Numbered from the stretch's first letter, positions 19,988 to 28,864 are shown. The stretch: 64,000 nt of DNA from Demequina iriomotensis (GCF_000971395.1 NZ_BBME01000014.1:1-64000); one strand, 5' to 3'. Translations and numbers: made by a program. The notes: a model not told the origin generated them from the sequence alone.

Positions 19988-20683
19988 GTGGATAACCCCT
20001 GGCTGTCGCTCGACTACCTGCGGCGCAGCGGCGACGAGGTGTGGGAGCACCTCGCGATCCACACCACCCTGACGCTCGAGGCGATGGCCCTCGCCATCGC
20101 GCTCGCGCTGCCGCTCGCGATGCTCGCGCGGCGCTCGCCGCGGCTGTCCGGACCGATCCTCGGGCTCACCGGCGCGCTCTACACCGTGCCGTCCTTCGCG
20201 CTGTTCGCGCTGCTCGCGCCTTTCACCGGGATCGGCCGCACGACGGTCCTGATCGGCCTCGTCGCCTACGCGCTGCTCGTGCTCGTGCGCAACACGCTCG
20301 TCGGGCTCCAGGGGGTCGACCCCGACGTCGTCGACGCCGCGCGCGGGCTCGGCTACTCCCCCACCCGGCTGCTGCTGACCGTCGAGCTCCCCAACGCCCT
20401 GCCGAGCATCGTCGCGGGCCTGAGGATCGCGACCGTGTCGACGGTCGCGCTCGTCACGGTCGGCGTGGTGGTGGGCTACGGCGGGCTGGGGCAGCTGATG
20501 TTCCGCGGCATGCAGTCGAACTACCGCGCGCAGATCGCCACGAGCGCACTGCTGTGCCTCGCGCTCGCGCTGGTGCTCGACCTCGCGATCGTGCTCCTTG
20601 CACGCTGGGCGATGCCGTGGGCGCGTACGCGCCGCGACAGGGTTCGCGCGCCGCGGGCGCGCGTCCGGGGGGCCGCGGCGTGA
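19988..20683 (+). CDS. Osmolyte/choline ABC permease (OpuCB-like)
   Basis: 231-aa inner-membrane permease with 5-6 helices and the BPD_transp_1 EAA-like loop DVVDAARGLGYSPTRLLLTVELPNALPSI. The start is GTG 19988, 6 nt after TACGGT, so transcription start and start codon nearly coincide. It overlaps the next permease as GTGA. Homologues import glycine betaine, choline or carnitine. Confidence 0.88.
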   Translation: MDNPWLSLDYLRRSGDEVWEHLAIHTTLTLEAMALAIALALPLAMLARRSPRLSGPILGLTGALYTVPSFALFALLAPFTGIGRTTVLIGLVAYALLVLVRNTLVGLQGVDPDVVDAARGLGYSPTRLLLTVELPNALPSIVAGLRIATVSTVALVTVGVVVGYGGLGQLMFRGMQSNYRAQIATSALLCLALALVLDLAIVLLARWAMPWARTRRDRVRAPRARVRGAAA

Positions 20684-21411
20684 GCACCATCGGCGACGCG
20701 TGGGCCTACCTCACCGACCCGCTCAGCTGGGTGGGCTCCCACGGCATGTTCGGGACCGCCCTCGACGGCTCGCTGCGGTTCCAGCAGGACTCGATCGTCG
20801 CGCTCACCCTCGAGCACCTGTACATGTCGTTCGCCGCGGTCGGGATCGCCGCCGCGGTCGCGTTGCCGCTCGGCCTGTGGCTCGGCCACATCCGCCGGGG
20901 CGGCGGGGTCACCACCGTCGTGTCGAACGTCTCGCGCGCGATGCCGACCCTCGCGCTGCTCACGCTGTTCTCGGCGTCCGCGATCGGCTTCGGCAACCGC
21001 GCGGTCATCATCGCGGCCGCGCTGTTCGCGTTCCCGCCGATCCTCACCAACACGTTCACGGGCATGGCGGACGTCGATGCCGACGTCCGCGAGGCCGCGT
21101 TCGGGCAGGGCATGACGCGGCTGCAGGTGGCGCTGCGCGTCGAGCTGCCGCTCGCGGTGCCGCTCATCGCCGCCGGGCTGCGCACGTCGACCACGCAGAC
21201 CGTCGCCACCGTCCCGCTCGCGGCGCTGGTCGCCGGGGGCGGGCTCGGCGTCATCATCAACACGGGCGTCGCCACGCAGCGCTACGGCCAGGTGCTCGCG
21301 GGCGGCGTCCTCATCGCCGTGCTGTGCCTCGGTATCGACGCGCTCCTCGCCCGCGCGCAGCGTGCCGTCACCCCCGCGCCGTTGCGGCGTGCGGCCGTCG
21401 TCGCCGCCTGA
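20680..21411 (+). CDS. Osmolyte/choline ABC permease (OpuCD-like)
   Basis: 243-aa permease with a large periplasmic N-terminal stretch, then about six helices; its EAA loop is DVREAAFGQGMTRLQVALRVELPLAVPLI. GTG 20680 overlaps the previous stop. It is the second half of the heterodimeric channel. Confidence 0.88.
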   Translation: MSTIGDAWAYLTDPLSWVGSHGMFGTALDGSLRFQQDSIVALTLEHLYMSFAAVGIAAAVALPLGLWLGHIRRGGGVTTVVSNVSRAMPTLALLTLFSASAIGFGNRAVIIAAALFAFPPILTNTFTGMADVDADVREAAFGQGMTRLQVALRVELPLAVPLIAAGLRTSTTQTVATVPLAALVAGGGLGVIINTGVATQRYGQVLAGGVLIAVLCLGIDALLARAQRAVTPAPLRRAAVVAA

Positions 21412-21552
21412 GCCGCGCCTCGTGCCCCGCGCGGCACCCATCCGCCCTCGCGACGGGACCGAATGGTGAATACCCTGGAAACCGTGCCGCATGGGAACAA
21501 CCGGGACGTGGCTCCGGTTGCGCCCCATGAGACCCCCGATCCGAGGAGTGAC

Positions 21553-22548
21553 ATGCGAAGCACCAACGGAATCATCGTGGCGGCCACGGCCGCCACCCTG
21601 CTGCTGGCCGGATGCTCGTCAGGAGGGACCGGCACGGACGAGTCGCCGGGCTCGTCCGCCGCGACGAGCGACGAGCCGATGGCGGTCGCCTGCCAGCCCG
21701 TCCCGGGCGACGACCTGGTGGTCCTCGACGACGACAAGATGCTCCAGAACGCCGACAACGTGATCCCGGCGATCAACGCGGATGCCGCGTCGGATGCGGT
21801 GGTCGCGGCGCTCGACGCCGTGTCGGCCGTCCTCACCACGGAGGACCTCATCCAGCTCAACAAGGCGGTCGACATCGACCGCTCGACCTCGCAGGAGGCC
21901 GCGGAGCTGTACGTCGAGGACAAGGGGATCACGGCGCCCAAGGAGGGCTCCGGCTCGATCGTCATCGGCGCCGCGAACTTCTCGGAGAACATCACGGTCG
22001 CGGAGATCTACGCGGCCGTGCTCTCCGCGGCCGGCTGGGAGACCGAGGTCCGGACCATCGGCTCGCGCGAGACTTACCTCCCCGCCCTCGAGAACGGCGA
22101 GATCCAGGTGGTGCCCGAGTACGCCGCGACGGTGACCGAGTACCTCAACCTCGCCGCGAACGGCGCCGATGCGGAGGCCGTCGCCTCGGGCGACATCGAC
22201 GCGACGGTCGCGGCCCTCGAGCCGCTCGCGGCCGATGCGGGTCTGGTGTTCGGCGCGGCGTCCGCCGCACAGGACCAGAACGCGTTCGCCGTCACCACCG
22301 CCTTCGCCGACGAGTACGGCGTCACGTCGCTCACCGAGCTCGCGGACACGTGCGGCACCATCTCGCTCGGCGGACCGCCCGAGTGCCCCGAGCGCCCCTT
22401 CTGCCAGCTGGGCCTCGAGGACGAGTACGGGCTCGAGGTCGCCCAGTTCGACTCGCTCGACGCCGGCGGCCCGCTCACCAAGAACGCCCTCCGTCAGGGC
22501 CAGGTGATGGTGGGCCTGGTGTTCAGCTCGGACGGCGAGCTCGGCTGA
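21553..22548 (+). CDS. Osmolyte-binding lipoprotein (OpuAC/OsmF type)
   Basis: 331-aa substrate-binding protein. The signal peptide ends in lipobox LLAGC (about residues 17-21). An acidic, predicted helical region of about 110 aa then precedes the family core SGSIVIGAANFSENITVAEIYAAV; that N-terminal extension is longer than usual. ATG 21553 has GAGGAG 4 nt upstream. Likely ligand is a quaternary amine; no aromatic-cage residues could be assigned by eye. It ends with a strong terminator. Confidence 0.88.
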   Translation: MRSTNGIIVAATAATLLLAGCSSGGTGTDESPGSSAATSDEPMAVACQPVPGDDLVVLDDDKMLQNADNVIPAINADAASDAVVAALDAVSAVLTTEDLIQLNKAVDIDRSTSQEAAELYVEDKGITAPKEGSGSIVIGAANFSENITVAEIYAAVLSAAGWETEVRTIGSRETYLPALENGEIQVVPEYAATVTEYLNLAANGADAEAVASGDIDATVAALEPLAADAGLVFGAASAAQDQNAFAVTTAFADEYGVTSLTELADTCGTISLGGPPECPERPFCQLGLEDEYGLEVAQFDSLDAGGPLTKNALRQGQVMVGLVFSSDGELG

Positions 22549-22561
22549 CGCGCGGTGCACG

Positions 22562-22593
22562 CGAACGCCCGGTCCGTACGGACCGGGCGTTCG
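22562..22593 (+). terminator. Terminator of the osmolyte operon
   Basis: A 15-bp perfect inverted repeat (22562-22576 with 22579-22593) starts 14 nt after the SBP stop codon. Confidence 0.85.
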
Positions 22594-22640
22594 TGTCTCG
22601 GAACGGGGCCGAGCGAGAGGCGGGCGCGCCGGGCGACGGG

Positions 22641-23741
22641 TCAGGCGGCGGCCTCGATGGCGCGGACGGGCTCGAGGTAGTACTCGGCCACCTGGCGTCG
22701 CGTGGTCACGGCCGCGGTCGCGCCCGCGTCGACGCTGCGGACCCAGTCGACGATGCGCTCGGCCGAGCGGCGCAGGTCGAACGCGTGGTGCCAGTCGAGC
22801 AGCTCCGCGGCGCGCGAGCCGTCGAGCCACAGCAGCTTGTCCTCGAGGAAGCCGCAGACGTCGCGCTCGGGGCTGATGAGCGCCTCGTCGCCCCACGCGC
22901 GTGCGAGCTCGAACACCATCTCGCCCGCGGTGTGGCCCGCCGTCGGAGGTGCGAAGTTGAGGGCGTGGACGGTCTCCTCCTGCGCGGCGAGGAGGCGAGC
23001 CCCCAGGCGCACGAATCCGTCGACCACGTCGAGCACATGCTGGAACGGCCGCACGGCGAGCGGGTCGCGCACGGCGAACACGCGCTCCTGCTGGAAGAAG
23101 CGGACGCAGTTGGGGACCAGGCGGTCCGCGTCATCGCCGCCGCCGATGACGTTGCCGAGCCGGACCGACGCGGAGCGGTGCGGCGCGCCGCCGAGCCGCG
23201 GGAGGTCCATGAACTCGCGGAACATGTTCTCGGCCATGGACTTCGACGCGGAGTACGGGCTGCGGCCGCCGATGGGGCTGTCCTCGGTGAGCATGCCGCC
23301 GTCCGCCGCCATGGGGACGTAGCACTTGTCCGAGGTCACGTGCACGAGCGCCGGGACCAGCCCGATGCGCTCGGCCTCCAGCATGTTGAGCGAGCCGTTG
23401 AGGTTGACGTCGAACGTCAGGTGCGGATCGTCGAAGCCGCGACACAGGATCGCCTGCGCCGCGAGGTGGAAGACGATGTCCGGTCGCGTCAGCTCGAGCG
23501 CGGCGAACAGCCGTCCGCGATCGCGAACGTCACCCGTGATGCGCTGCACGCCCTCGTCCGCGAGCCACGCGGCGCGCGTCGCCGATGAGGGGTCGTCGTC
23601 GACGGAGTACCCGACGACGGTCGCCCCCAGATGATCGAGGACCGTGGCGAGCCACGCCCCGATGAATCCGCTGTGCCCGGTGATGAACACCGTCCGGCCC
23701 GAAAAGATCGAGCTGTCGCCAGCCCTCTCAGCGTCGCCCAT
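22641..23741 (-). CDS. rfbG: CDP-glucose 4,6-dehydratase (RfbG-like)
   Basis: 366-aa short-chain dehydrogenase (extended SDR) predicted to convert CDP-glucose to CDP-4-keto-6-deoxyglucose for 3,6-dideoxy or branched surface sugars. The NAD site is GHSGFIGAW near residue 22. TSDKCY and YSASKSMAENMFREF hold the catalytic Thr, Tyr and Lys; the DK pair in place of DE marks RfbG from other dehydratases. ATG 23741 is used; GTG 23744 is possible. It stands alone: no cytidylyltransferase (rfbF) or glycosyltransferase is nearby, so its pathway must be completed elsewhere. Confidence 0.88.
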   Translation of the reverse strand: MGDAERAGDSSIFSGRTVFITGHSGFIGAWLATVLDHLGATVVGYSVDDDPSSATRAAWLADEGVQRITGDVRDRGRLFAALELTRPDIVFHLAAQAILCRGFDDPHLTFDVNLNGSLNMLEAERIGLVPALVHVTSDKCYVPMAADGGMLTEDSPIGGRSPYSASKSMAENMFREFMDLPRLGGAPHRSASVRLGNVIGGGDDADRLVPNCVRFFQQERVFAVRDPLAVRPFQHVLDVVDGFVRLGARLLAAQEETVHALNFAPPTAGHTAGEMVFELARAWGDEALISPERDVCGFLEDKLLWLDGSRAAELLDWHHAFDLRRSAERIVDWVRSVDAGATAAVTTRRQVAEYYLEPVRAIEAAA

Positions 23742-23969
23742 CACATACCCCCGTGCTGTGATCCCCCCTGGACGGCGCGTGCACCGGCTCCTCGCTCAGC
23801 GAGCGGAGAGCCCGAAGCTCGCACCCTGCGGACACCTGCAGGATTCCGTCGGACCGAAAGGTCCGCCTTCGTCCGTTTTGTCCACGCCTCTACTTCTAGC
23901 GCACGGAACGGCGCTTGGCCAGTGGCAATCGCGGCAGATCGCGCGATTCGGAGGATTCCGGCGCGCGGT
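23742..23969 (-). promoter_or_regulatory. Structured leader/promoter region upstream of rfbG
   Basis: This 228-nt gene-free stretch is the least GC-rich of the neighbourhood. It holds CGGACC-GAAA-GGTCCG (23850-23865, 6-bp stem), a second stem-loop near 23789-23815, and the minus-strand sequence GCGCTAGAAGTAGAGG near 23890-23903 that could carry a -10 box. If so, the rfbG mRNA has a leader of about 150 nt. No known riboswitch was matched. Confidence 0.35.
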
Positions 23970-24605
23970 TCAGCGGTGCGCGAGGGCGAGCCGGACCCCC
24001 ATCGCCACCAGCGCCGTCCCCGCCACGGCGTCCACCGCGCGCACGCCCCGCGCGCTCCCGAGCCACCGCCGCGCGTATCCCGCACCGAGGATGATGAGGG
24101 CGAACCACACGAGCCCCAGCGCCGCATGCACGGCCGCGAGCAGCAGCCCGACCGGGAGCGGCGCGTACCCGTCGGGGATGAACTGCGGGATCGTTGCGAT
24201 GTAGAAGACGCCGATCTTGGGGTTGAGCACGTTCGTGGTGAGGCCGGTCGCGAGCGCCCTTCCCACCCCGCGCCGGGCCGCCGGCGGCGCGTCGGCGACC
24301 GTCGCATCGTCCCCTCGCACGGCCCGCCACAGCATGCGTCCGCCCAGGTAGACGATGTACGCCGCGCCGCCGAGCGTGACCACCCGGAAGGCCTGCTCGG
24401 AGGCTGCGAGCAGCGCGGCGGCGCCCACCGCGGCGGCGGCGCCCCACACGAACAGCCCGAGCGTGATGCCGAGCGCGGCGGCCGCGGCCTGGCGCCGTCC
24501 GCCGACGAGCGTCGAGCGCAGCACCAGCGTGGTGTCGATGCCGGGCACGATGGTGAGCAGCAGCGCCACCGCGGCGAAGCCGAGCACCGCCTGATCGATC
24601 GTCAT
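23970..24605 (-). CDS. LysE/RhtB family exporter
   Basis: 211-aa membrane protein with six predicted helices. Family marks are LLTIVPGIDTTLVLRSTLVGGRRQ near the N-terminus and the LNPKIGVFYIATIPQF loop, in which LNPK is the usual conserved element. Such proteins export amino acids (threonine, homoserine, leucine, lysine) or related compounds; the substrate is not predictable. ATG 24605 lies 6 nt after TAGGCT (leaderless). Confidence 0.9.
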   Translation of the reverse strand: MTIDQAVLGFAAVALLLTIVPGIDTTLVLRSTLVGGRRQAAAAALGITLGLFVWGAAAAVGAAALLAASEQAFRVVTLGGAAYIVYLGGRMLWRAVRGDDATVADAPPAARRGVGRALATGLTTNVLNPKIGVFYIATIPQFIPDGYAPLPVGLLLAAVHAALGLVWFALIILGAGYARRWLGSARGVRAVDAVAGTALVAMGVRLALAHR

Positions 24606-24707
24606 GGCGCGAGCCTAGGCGTGCGGTCGGGCGACGGCGGCCGCGTCGGCGTCCACGACGGAGACGTGCAGGAGGACGGCATCGCCGGGGCTGAGCGCGG
24701 AAACGAC

Positions 24708-24752
24708 TCAGGGCGGTCCGGCCACCCGTGACGAGTGGCGGAACCGCCCTGA
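24708..24752 (-). terminator. Terminator of tRNA-Lys
   Basis: Outer stem of 10 bp (24708-24717 with 24743-24752) and an inner GCCAC/GTGGC stem. It lies downstream of tRNA-Lys on the minus strand and is followed by GTCGTTT. Confidence 0.7.
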
Positions 24753-24809
24753 TCGAGGCCTGACCTTCCCGCTCGCGAATCGCTTCACGAGGAACCGGCA
24801 CGATGCCCG

Positions 24810-24885
<76 letters not shown>

Positions 24886-25005
24886 ATCGTCCGCTACCGC
24901 GGCGCGAGAGAAGACATTACCCGACTTCTCCGAGAATGTGAAATCGGCACCGCGTCCCCGCACGCGACGCCCGCGCTCTCGCACCCCGCAGTTACGGTGG
25001 TGCCC

Positions 25006-25476
25006 ATGACCGATACCCGACTCGCCGTGGGCGACCCCGCACCCGACTTCTCCGCCTCCACCGATTCCGGCACCTTCCGCCTCGCGGACCTGCGCGGCCG
25101 CAAGGTGATCCTGTACTTCTACCCCGCCGCGATGACCCCCGGCTGCACCACGCAGGCGTGCGACTTCCGCGACTCGCTCGACCGGCTCCACGCCGAGGGC
25201 TACGAGGTCGTGGGCATCTCGAAGGACTCCCCCGAGAAGCTCGCGCAGTTCCGCGAGGCCGAGGGCCTCACCTTCACGCTGGTCTCCGACGAGGACCGCG
25301 CGATCCAGGACGCGTACGGCGCGTGGGGCATGAAGAAGCTCTACGGCAAGGAGGTCGAGGGGTCGATCCGCTCGACCGTGGTGGTCGACGAGGACGGCAC
25401 GGTGGCGCTCGCGCAGTACAACGTCAAGGCGACGGGCCACGTGGCCAAGCTGCGCCGCGACCTCAAGATCGACTGA
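25006..25476 (+). CDS. bcp: Thiol peroxidase of the BCP/PrxQ family
   Basis: 156-aa peroxiredoxin that reduces H2O2 and organic peroxides with thioredoxin-supplied electrons. The peroxidatic Cys is in MTPGCTTQACDFRD; a second Cys five residues later is the PrxQ-type resolving Cys. The usual Pro before TPGC is replaced by Met (AAMTPGC), a small deviation. ATG 25006 lies 7 nt after TACGGT (leaderless). A thioredoxin gene sits 1.3 kb away on the other strand and could be its reductant. Confidence 0.95.
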   Translation: MTDTRLAVGDPAPDFSASTDSGTFRLADLRGRKVILYFYPAAMTPGCTTQACDFRDSLDRLHAEGYEVVGISKDSPEKLAQFREAEGLTFTLVSDEDRAIQDAYGAWGMKKLYGKEVEGSIRSTVVVDEDGTVALAQYNVKATGHVAKLRRDLKID

Positions 25477-25527
25477 CACGCGCGGGAGGGACGATGCGCG
25501 GGCATCGGCCCGTATCCTGGTCCCCGC

Positions 25528-25609
<82 letters not shown>

Positions 25610-25614
25610 CGATC

Positions 25615-25645
25615 GATCCCGCACCGGCCCCGCCGGTGCGGGATC
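25615..25645 (+). terminator. Terminator of tRNA-Leu
   Basis: A 14-bp perfect stem (25615-25628 with 25632-25645, 3-nt loop) begins 6 nt after the tRNA. Confidence 0.85.
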
Positions 25646-25681
25646 TGTGGCATCCGACCAGGTCCGCGCCACAATGACTCC

Positions 25682-26314
25682 GTGACGCACGATCTCCTCA
25701 CCCTGGCGGCCGCGGGCTTCGTCGCGGGCCTCGCGGTGGCCATGCCGCTCGGCGCGATCGGCGTGCTGATCCTGCGCGAGGCGATGATGCAGGGGCTCCG
25801 GAGCGGCCTCGCTGCCGCCGCGGGCGTCGCGACGGTCGACCTCGCCTACTGCGCGGTCGCGGTCGCCGCGGGCGCGTTCGTCGCCGAGGCGCTCCAGCCC
25901 TGGATGACCACCATCGGCGTCGTAGCGGGCGCGGTCATCATCGGCATCGGCGCGATGATGCTGCGCGGGGCGCTGCGCCCGCCCGTGGCCGATGCAGGCG
26001 AGCCCGTCCGGGGCCGCCCCTGGCGAGTCTTCGCGCGCTTCGTGGGGCTCACCGCGCTCAACCCGGCGACGGTGGTGTACTTCCTCGCGCTCGCCGCGGT
26101 GGTCACCACCGTGACCACGGCCTCGTACGAGCCGGCGGTGTTCGTGGTCGCCGCCGGCGCCGCGTCGCTCCTGTGGCAGACGGGCCTCGCCGTCGCGGGA
26201 GCCGCCGTCGGCGCGCGGGTCCCGCCGCGCATCGTGCGGCTGCTCGGGATCGCCGCCGCCGTCGCGGTGATCGCGCTCGGCATCGTCGCGATCGTCGCCG
26301 CGCAGGCGGCGTAG
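25682..26314 (+). CDS. LysE family transporter
   Basis: 210-aa membrane protein with six hydrophobic helices; N-terminus with AGLAVAMPLGAIGVLILREAM and the LNPATVVYFLALAAVV segment match LysE-type exporters. It is only distantly related to the LysE protein at 24 kb. GTG 25682 lies 6 nt after CACAAT, consistent with a leaderless start. It is convergent with the thioredoxin gene across a shared terminator. Confidence 0.87.
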   Translation: MTHDLLTLAAAGFVAGLAVAMPLGAIGVLILREAMMQGLRSGLAAAAGVATVDLAYCAVAVAAGAFVAEALQPWMTTIGVVAGAVIIGIGAMMLRGALRPPVADAGEPVRGRPWRVFARFVGLTALNPATVVYFLALAAVVTTVTTASYEPAVFVVAAGAASLLWQTGLAVAGAAVGARVPPRIVRLLGIAAAVAVIALGIVAIVAAQAA

Positions 26315-26369
26315 CCGCACGCCGAGCCCGGGGCGCACCTGAGCCGCCGCGCATCGTCCCCCCGAACGG

Positions 26370-26410
26370 CGACGGCCCGACCTCCCCTAGGGGGGGAGGT
26401 CGGGCCGTCG
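26370..26410. terminator. Bidirectional terminator
   Basis: A 17-bp perfect stem (26370-26386 with 26394-26410) lies between the converging LysE and thioredoxin genes and can serve both. Confidence 0.85.
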
Positions 26411-26426
26411 CTCAGGCCGTGAGGGC

Positions 26427-26792
26427 TCAGGCGCTCTCGTGCTCGGCGATCTTCGCGCGGACCTCGTCCATGTCGAGGCCCTCGACCGCGCCGATGAGCT
26501 GCTGGAGGGCAGGGCCCGGCAGCGCGCCGGCCTGGTTGAAGACCATGACGCCGTCACGGAAGGCCATGAGCGTCGGGATCGCGGTGATGCCGTACTTGAC
26601 GCTGAGGTCCTGGTGCGCCTCGGTGTCGACCTTGGCGTGGACGATCTCGGGCTTGGTGTCCGACGACTGCTCGAAGATGGGGGCGAAGCGCTTGCAGGGG
26701 CCGCACCACTCGGCCCAGAAGTCCACGAGGACGATGCCGTCCTTGCTCACGGTCTCGTCGAAGGTATCGGTGGTCAGCTCAACGGTGGCCAT
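26427..26792 (-). CDS. trxA: Thioredoxin
   Basis: 121-aa thioredoxin with active site WAEWCGPCKRF at about residues 27-37 and the cis-Pro loop YGITAIPTLMAFRDG. It is slightly longer than E. coli TrxA because of a charged C-terminal helix (GLDMDEVRAKIAEHES). ATG 26792 has GAGAGAGG upstream; an upstream in-frame extension would cross the operator and is rejected. An ATACCC...GGGTAT palindrome lies 22-37 nt upstream, so regulation by a CsoR/CstR-family metal or persulfide sensor is likely. Confidence 0.95.
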   Translation of the reverse strand: MATVELTTDTFDETVSKDGIVLVDFWAEWCGPCKRFAPIFEQSSDTKPEIVHAKVDTEAHQDLSVKYGITAIPTLMAFRDGVMVFNQAGALPGPALQQLIGAVEGLDMDEVRAKIAEHESA

Positions 26793-26813
26793 AGCTTCCT
26801 CTCTCTGGCATAT

Positions 26814-26829
26814 ATACCCTAGGGGGTAT
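26814..26829. promoter_or_regulatory. CsoR/CstR-family-like operator upstream of trxA
   Basis: ATACCC-TAGG-GGGTAT, a perfect 6+6 palindrome with a 4-nt spacer in an AT-rich pocket. CsoR-family repressors (Cu(I) or persulfide sensing) bind sites of the ATACCC-N-GGGTAT kind. No CsoR gene is in the window. Confidence 0.6.
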
Positions 26830-26923
26830 TCTAGCATTGTCGTCGGCACGGGTTTCGGTATCCAGGTTGTCATGCCACGGCGCGGATGACGGACCACGCG
26901 CGGCCACGCGGTAGAAAAGACTC

Positions 26924-27466
26924 ATGACCGACATGGCCGAGCTCCCCGACGAACCCACCGGTTGGCTGTCCGACCGCGAGCTGCAGCACGTCCGCTCCGA
27001 GCTCCCGCTGGTGTACGTCAACGTGGTCCCCGTCCGGATTAATCCCATGGGCGAGGTGACCGAGGTCGGACTCCTGCTGCGGGCGATCGACGGCGTCATC
27101 TCGCGGGCCATCGTCGCTGGTCGGGTGCTGTATCACGAGCGCATCCGCGACGCGATCGTGCGCAACCTCGAGAAGGACCTGGGCCTCGCCGCGATGCCCC
27201 AGGTGCCGCTGTCGCCCGCACCGCTGGCCGTCGCCGAGTACTTCCCCACCAAGGGCCTCACCCCGTTCCACGACTCGCGGCAGCACGCCGTGGCGCTCGT
27301 CTACGTGGTGCCCGTCGACGGCCACTGCGAGCCCCAGCAGGGCGCGCTGGACCTCACGTGGCTCACGCCGGAGGAGGCCGCGAGCGACGAGATCGCGGCG
27401 GAGATGGCCGGCGGCCAGCACGTGCTGCTGCGCCAGGCGCTCGCTCACTGCGGCGCCCTCACCTGA
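26924..27466 (+). CDS. NUDIX hydrolase family protein (DUF4916)
   Basis: 180-aa actinobacterial protein with a NUDIX-like fold: VVPVRINPMGEVTEVGLLLRAIDG, then GRVLYHERIRDAIVRNLEKDLGL in the place of the Nudix helix. The canonical GX5EX7REUXEEXGU box is degenerate, so catalytic activity is doubtful. ATG 26924 follows TAGAAA by 6 nt (leaderless). It is divergent from trxA with 131 nt between starts. Confidence 0.8.
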   Translation: MTDMAELPDEPTGWLSDRELQHVRSELPLVYVNVVPVRINPMGEVTEVGLLLRAIDGVISRAIVAGRVLYHERIRDAIVRNLEKDLGLAAMPQVPLSPAPLAVAEYFPTKGLTPFHDSRQHAVALVYVVPVDGHCEPQQGALDLTWLTPEEAASDEIAAEMAGGQHVLLRQALAHCGALT

Positions 27467-27492
27467 GGTCGCGGGGCGCATCCCTCCCAGGT

Positions 27493-28104
27493 TCAGCCGG
27501 CGAGCGCCTCGGCGACGTGCGGCGCGAGCGCGCGGAACGCGTGGCCACGGTGGCTGATCTCGTTCTTGCGCTCGGGCGAGATCTCGGCGTTCGAGACGGT
27601 CTCGCCGTGCGCCCGGAAGATCGGGTCGTAGCCGAAGCCGCCCTCCCCCGCCGGCGCCCGCAGCAGCTCGCCCTCGACCACGCCCTCGCAGACCACCTCA
27701 CGGCCGTCGGGCATCACCAGCACCGCCGCGCAGACGAAGCGCGCACCCCGATGCGCATCGGGGATGTCGGCCATCTGCGCGAGCAGCAGCTCGAGGTTCT
27801 CGCGGTCGGCGCCGTGCCGGCCGCTCCACAGCGCCGAGAAGATGCCGGGCGCGCCGCCCATGACGTCGACCGCGATGCCCGAGTCGTCGGCGATCGCGGG
27901 CAACCCGCTGCTCGCCGCGAGCGCGCGCGCCTTGATCAGCGCGTTCTCGGCGAACGACGTGCCGTCCTCGACGGGGCTCGGCGCGTCGAGCTCCTTCGCC
28001 GAGGCGACGTCCTCCCTGGTCAGACCGGGCAGGGCTGGCGCGAGGACCGCCCAGATCTCATCGACCTTGTGGGCGTTGTGCGTCGCGATCGCGAGGCGTG
28101 CCAC
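27493..28104 (-). CDS. rdgB: Non-canonical purine NTP pyrophosphatase (RdgB/HAM1)
   Basis: 203-aa house-cleaning enzyme hydrolysing XTP and (d)ITP to the monophosphate. Family motifs: ATHNAHKVDEI (residues 7-17), FAENALIKARA, IADDSGIAVDVMGGAPGIFSA, GFGYDPIF, and a SHRGHAFRAL end. GTG 28104 lies 2 nt after the rph stop, so the two are co-translated. Confidence 0.97.
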   Translation of the reverse strand: MARLAIATHNAHKVDEIWAVLAPALPGLTREDVASAKELDAPSPVEDGTSFAENALIKARALAASSGLPAIADDSGIAVDVMGGAPGIFSALWSGRHGADRENLELLLAQMADIPDAHRGARFVCAAVLVMPDGREVVCEGVVEGELLRAPAGEGGFGYDPIFRAHGETVSNAEISPERKNEISHRGHAFRALAPHVAEALAG

Positions 28105-28106
28105 GC

Positions 28107-28838
28107 TCAGCCCTCGAGCGCGACGGCCTGGAGCAGCGCGAGCTCCGCGTTGCCCGCGGTCGCGAGCGCGAGCAGCGCGTCGAGCTCGTCCTTGGAGAAC
28201 GGCGCTCCCTCGGCGGTGCCCTGCACCTCGACGAACCCGCCCGCGCCGGTCATGACCACGTTCATGTCCGTCTCGGCGCGCACGTCCTCGACGTACGGCA
28301 GGTCGAGCATCGGCACGCCGTCGATGATGCCGACCGAGATCGCGGACACCGAGCCGGTCAGCGGGTTCGCGTTAGCCTTGATGGCGCCGTTGGCCTTGCC
28401 CCACGCGATCGCGTCCGCGAGCGCGACGTAGGCGCCGGTGATCGCCGCGGTCCGCGTGCCGCCGTCGGCGTCGAGCACGTCGCAGTCGAGGACGATGGTG
28501 TTCTCGCCCAGCGCCTTGACGTCGATGATGGCGCGCAGCGAGCGGCCGATGAGCCGGCTGATCTCCATCGTGCGCCCGCCTATCTTGCCGCGCACCGACT
28601 CGCGGTCGTTGCGCGTGTTGGTGGCGCGCGGCAGCATCGCGTACTCGGCCGTGACCCACCCCTCGCCGGAACCCTTCTTCCAGCGCGGCACGCCCTCGGT
28701 GAACGAGGCAGAGCACAGCACGCGCGTCCCGCCGAACGTCACGAGGCACGAGCCCTCGGCGTTCTTCTGGAAGCCGCGCTCGAAGGACACGGGGCGGAGC
28801 TGGTCGGGGGTGCGGCCGTCGGCGCGAGTCACAGTCAT
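28107..28838 (-). CDS. rph: Ribonuclease PH
   Basis: 243-aa phosphorolytic 3' tRNA-trimming exoribonuclease forming hexamers. Motifs: [76 protein letters not shown] and the phosphate site region near [12 protein letters not shown] 28838 lies 7 nt after TAGGCT (leaderless). A long palindromic repeat separates it from the upstream MBL gene. Confidence 0.97.
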   Translation of the reverse strand: MTVTRADGRTPDQLRPVSFERGFQKNAEGSCLVTFGGTRVLCSASFTEGVPRWKKGSGEGWVTAEYAMLPRATNTRNDRESVRGKIGGRTMEISRLIGRSLRAIIDVKALGENTIVLDCDVLDADGGTRTAAITGAYVALADAIAWGKANGAIKANANPLTGSVSAISVGIIDGVPMLDLPYVEDVRAETDMNVVMTGAGGFVEVQGTAEGAPFSKDELDALLALATAGNAELALLQAVALEG

Positions 28839-28864
28839 GGTGACGAGCCTATCCGCGCCCACCC

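Noticed and set aside
26793-26897. 35-residue upstream extension of thioredoxin
   Set aside because: It would cross the operator and promoter; ATG 26792 has a good ribosome binding site and the normal thioredoxin N-terminus.
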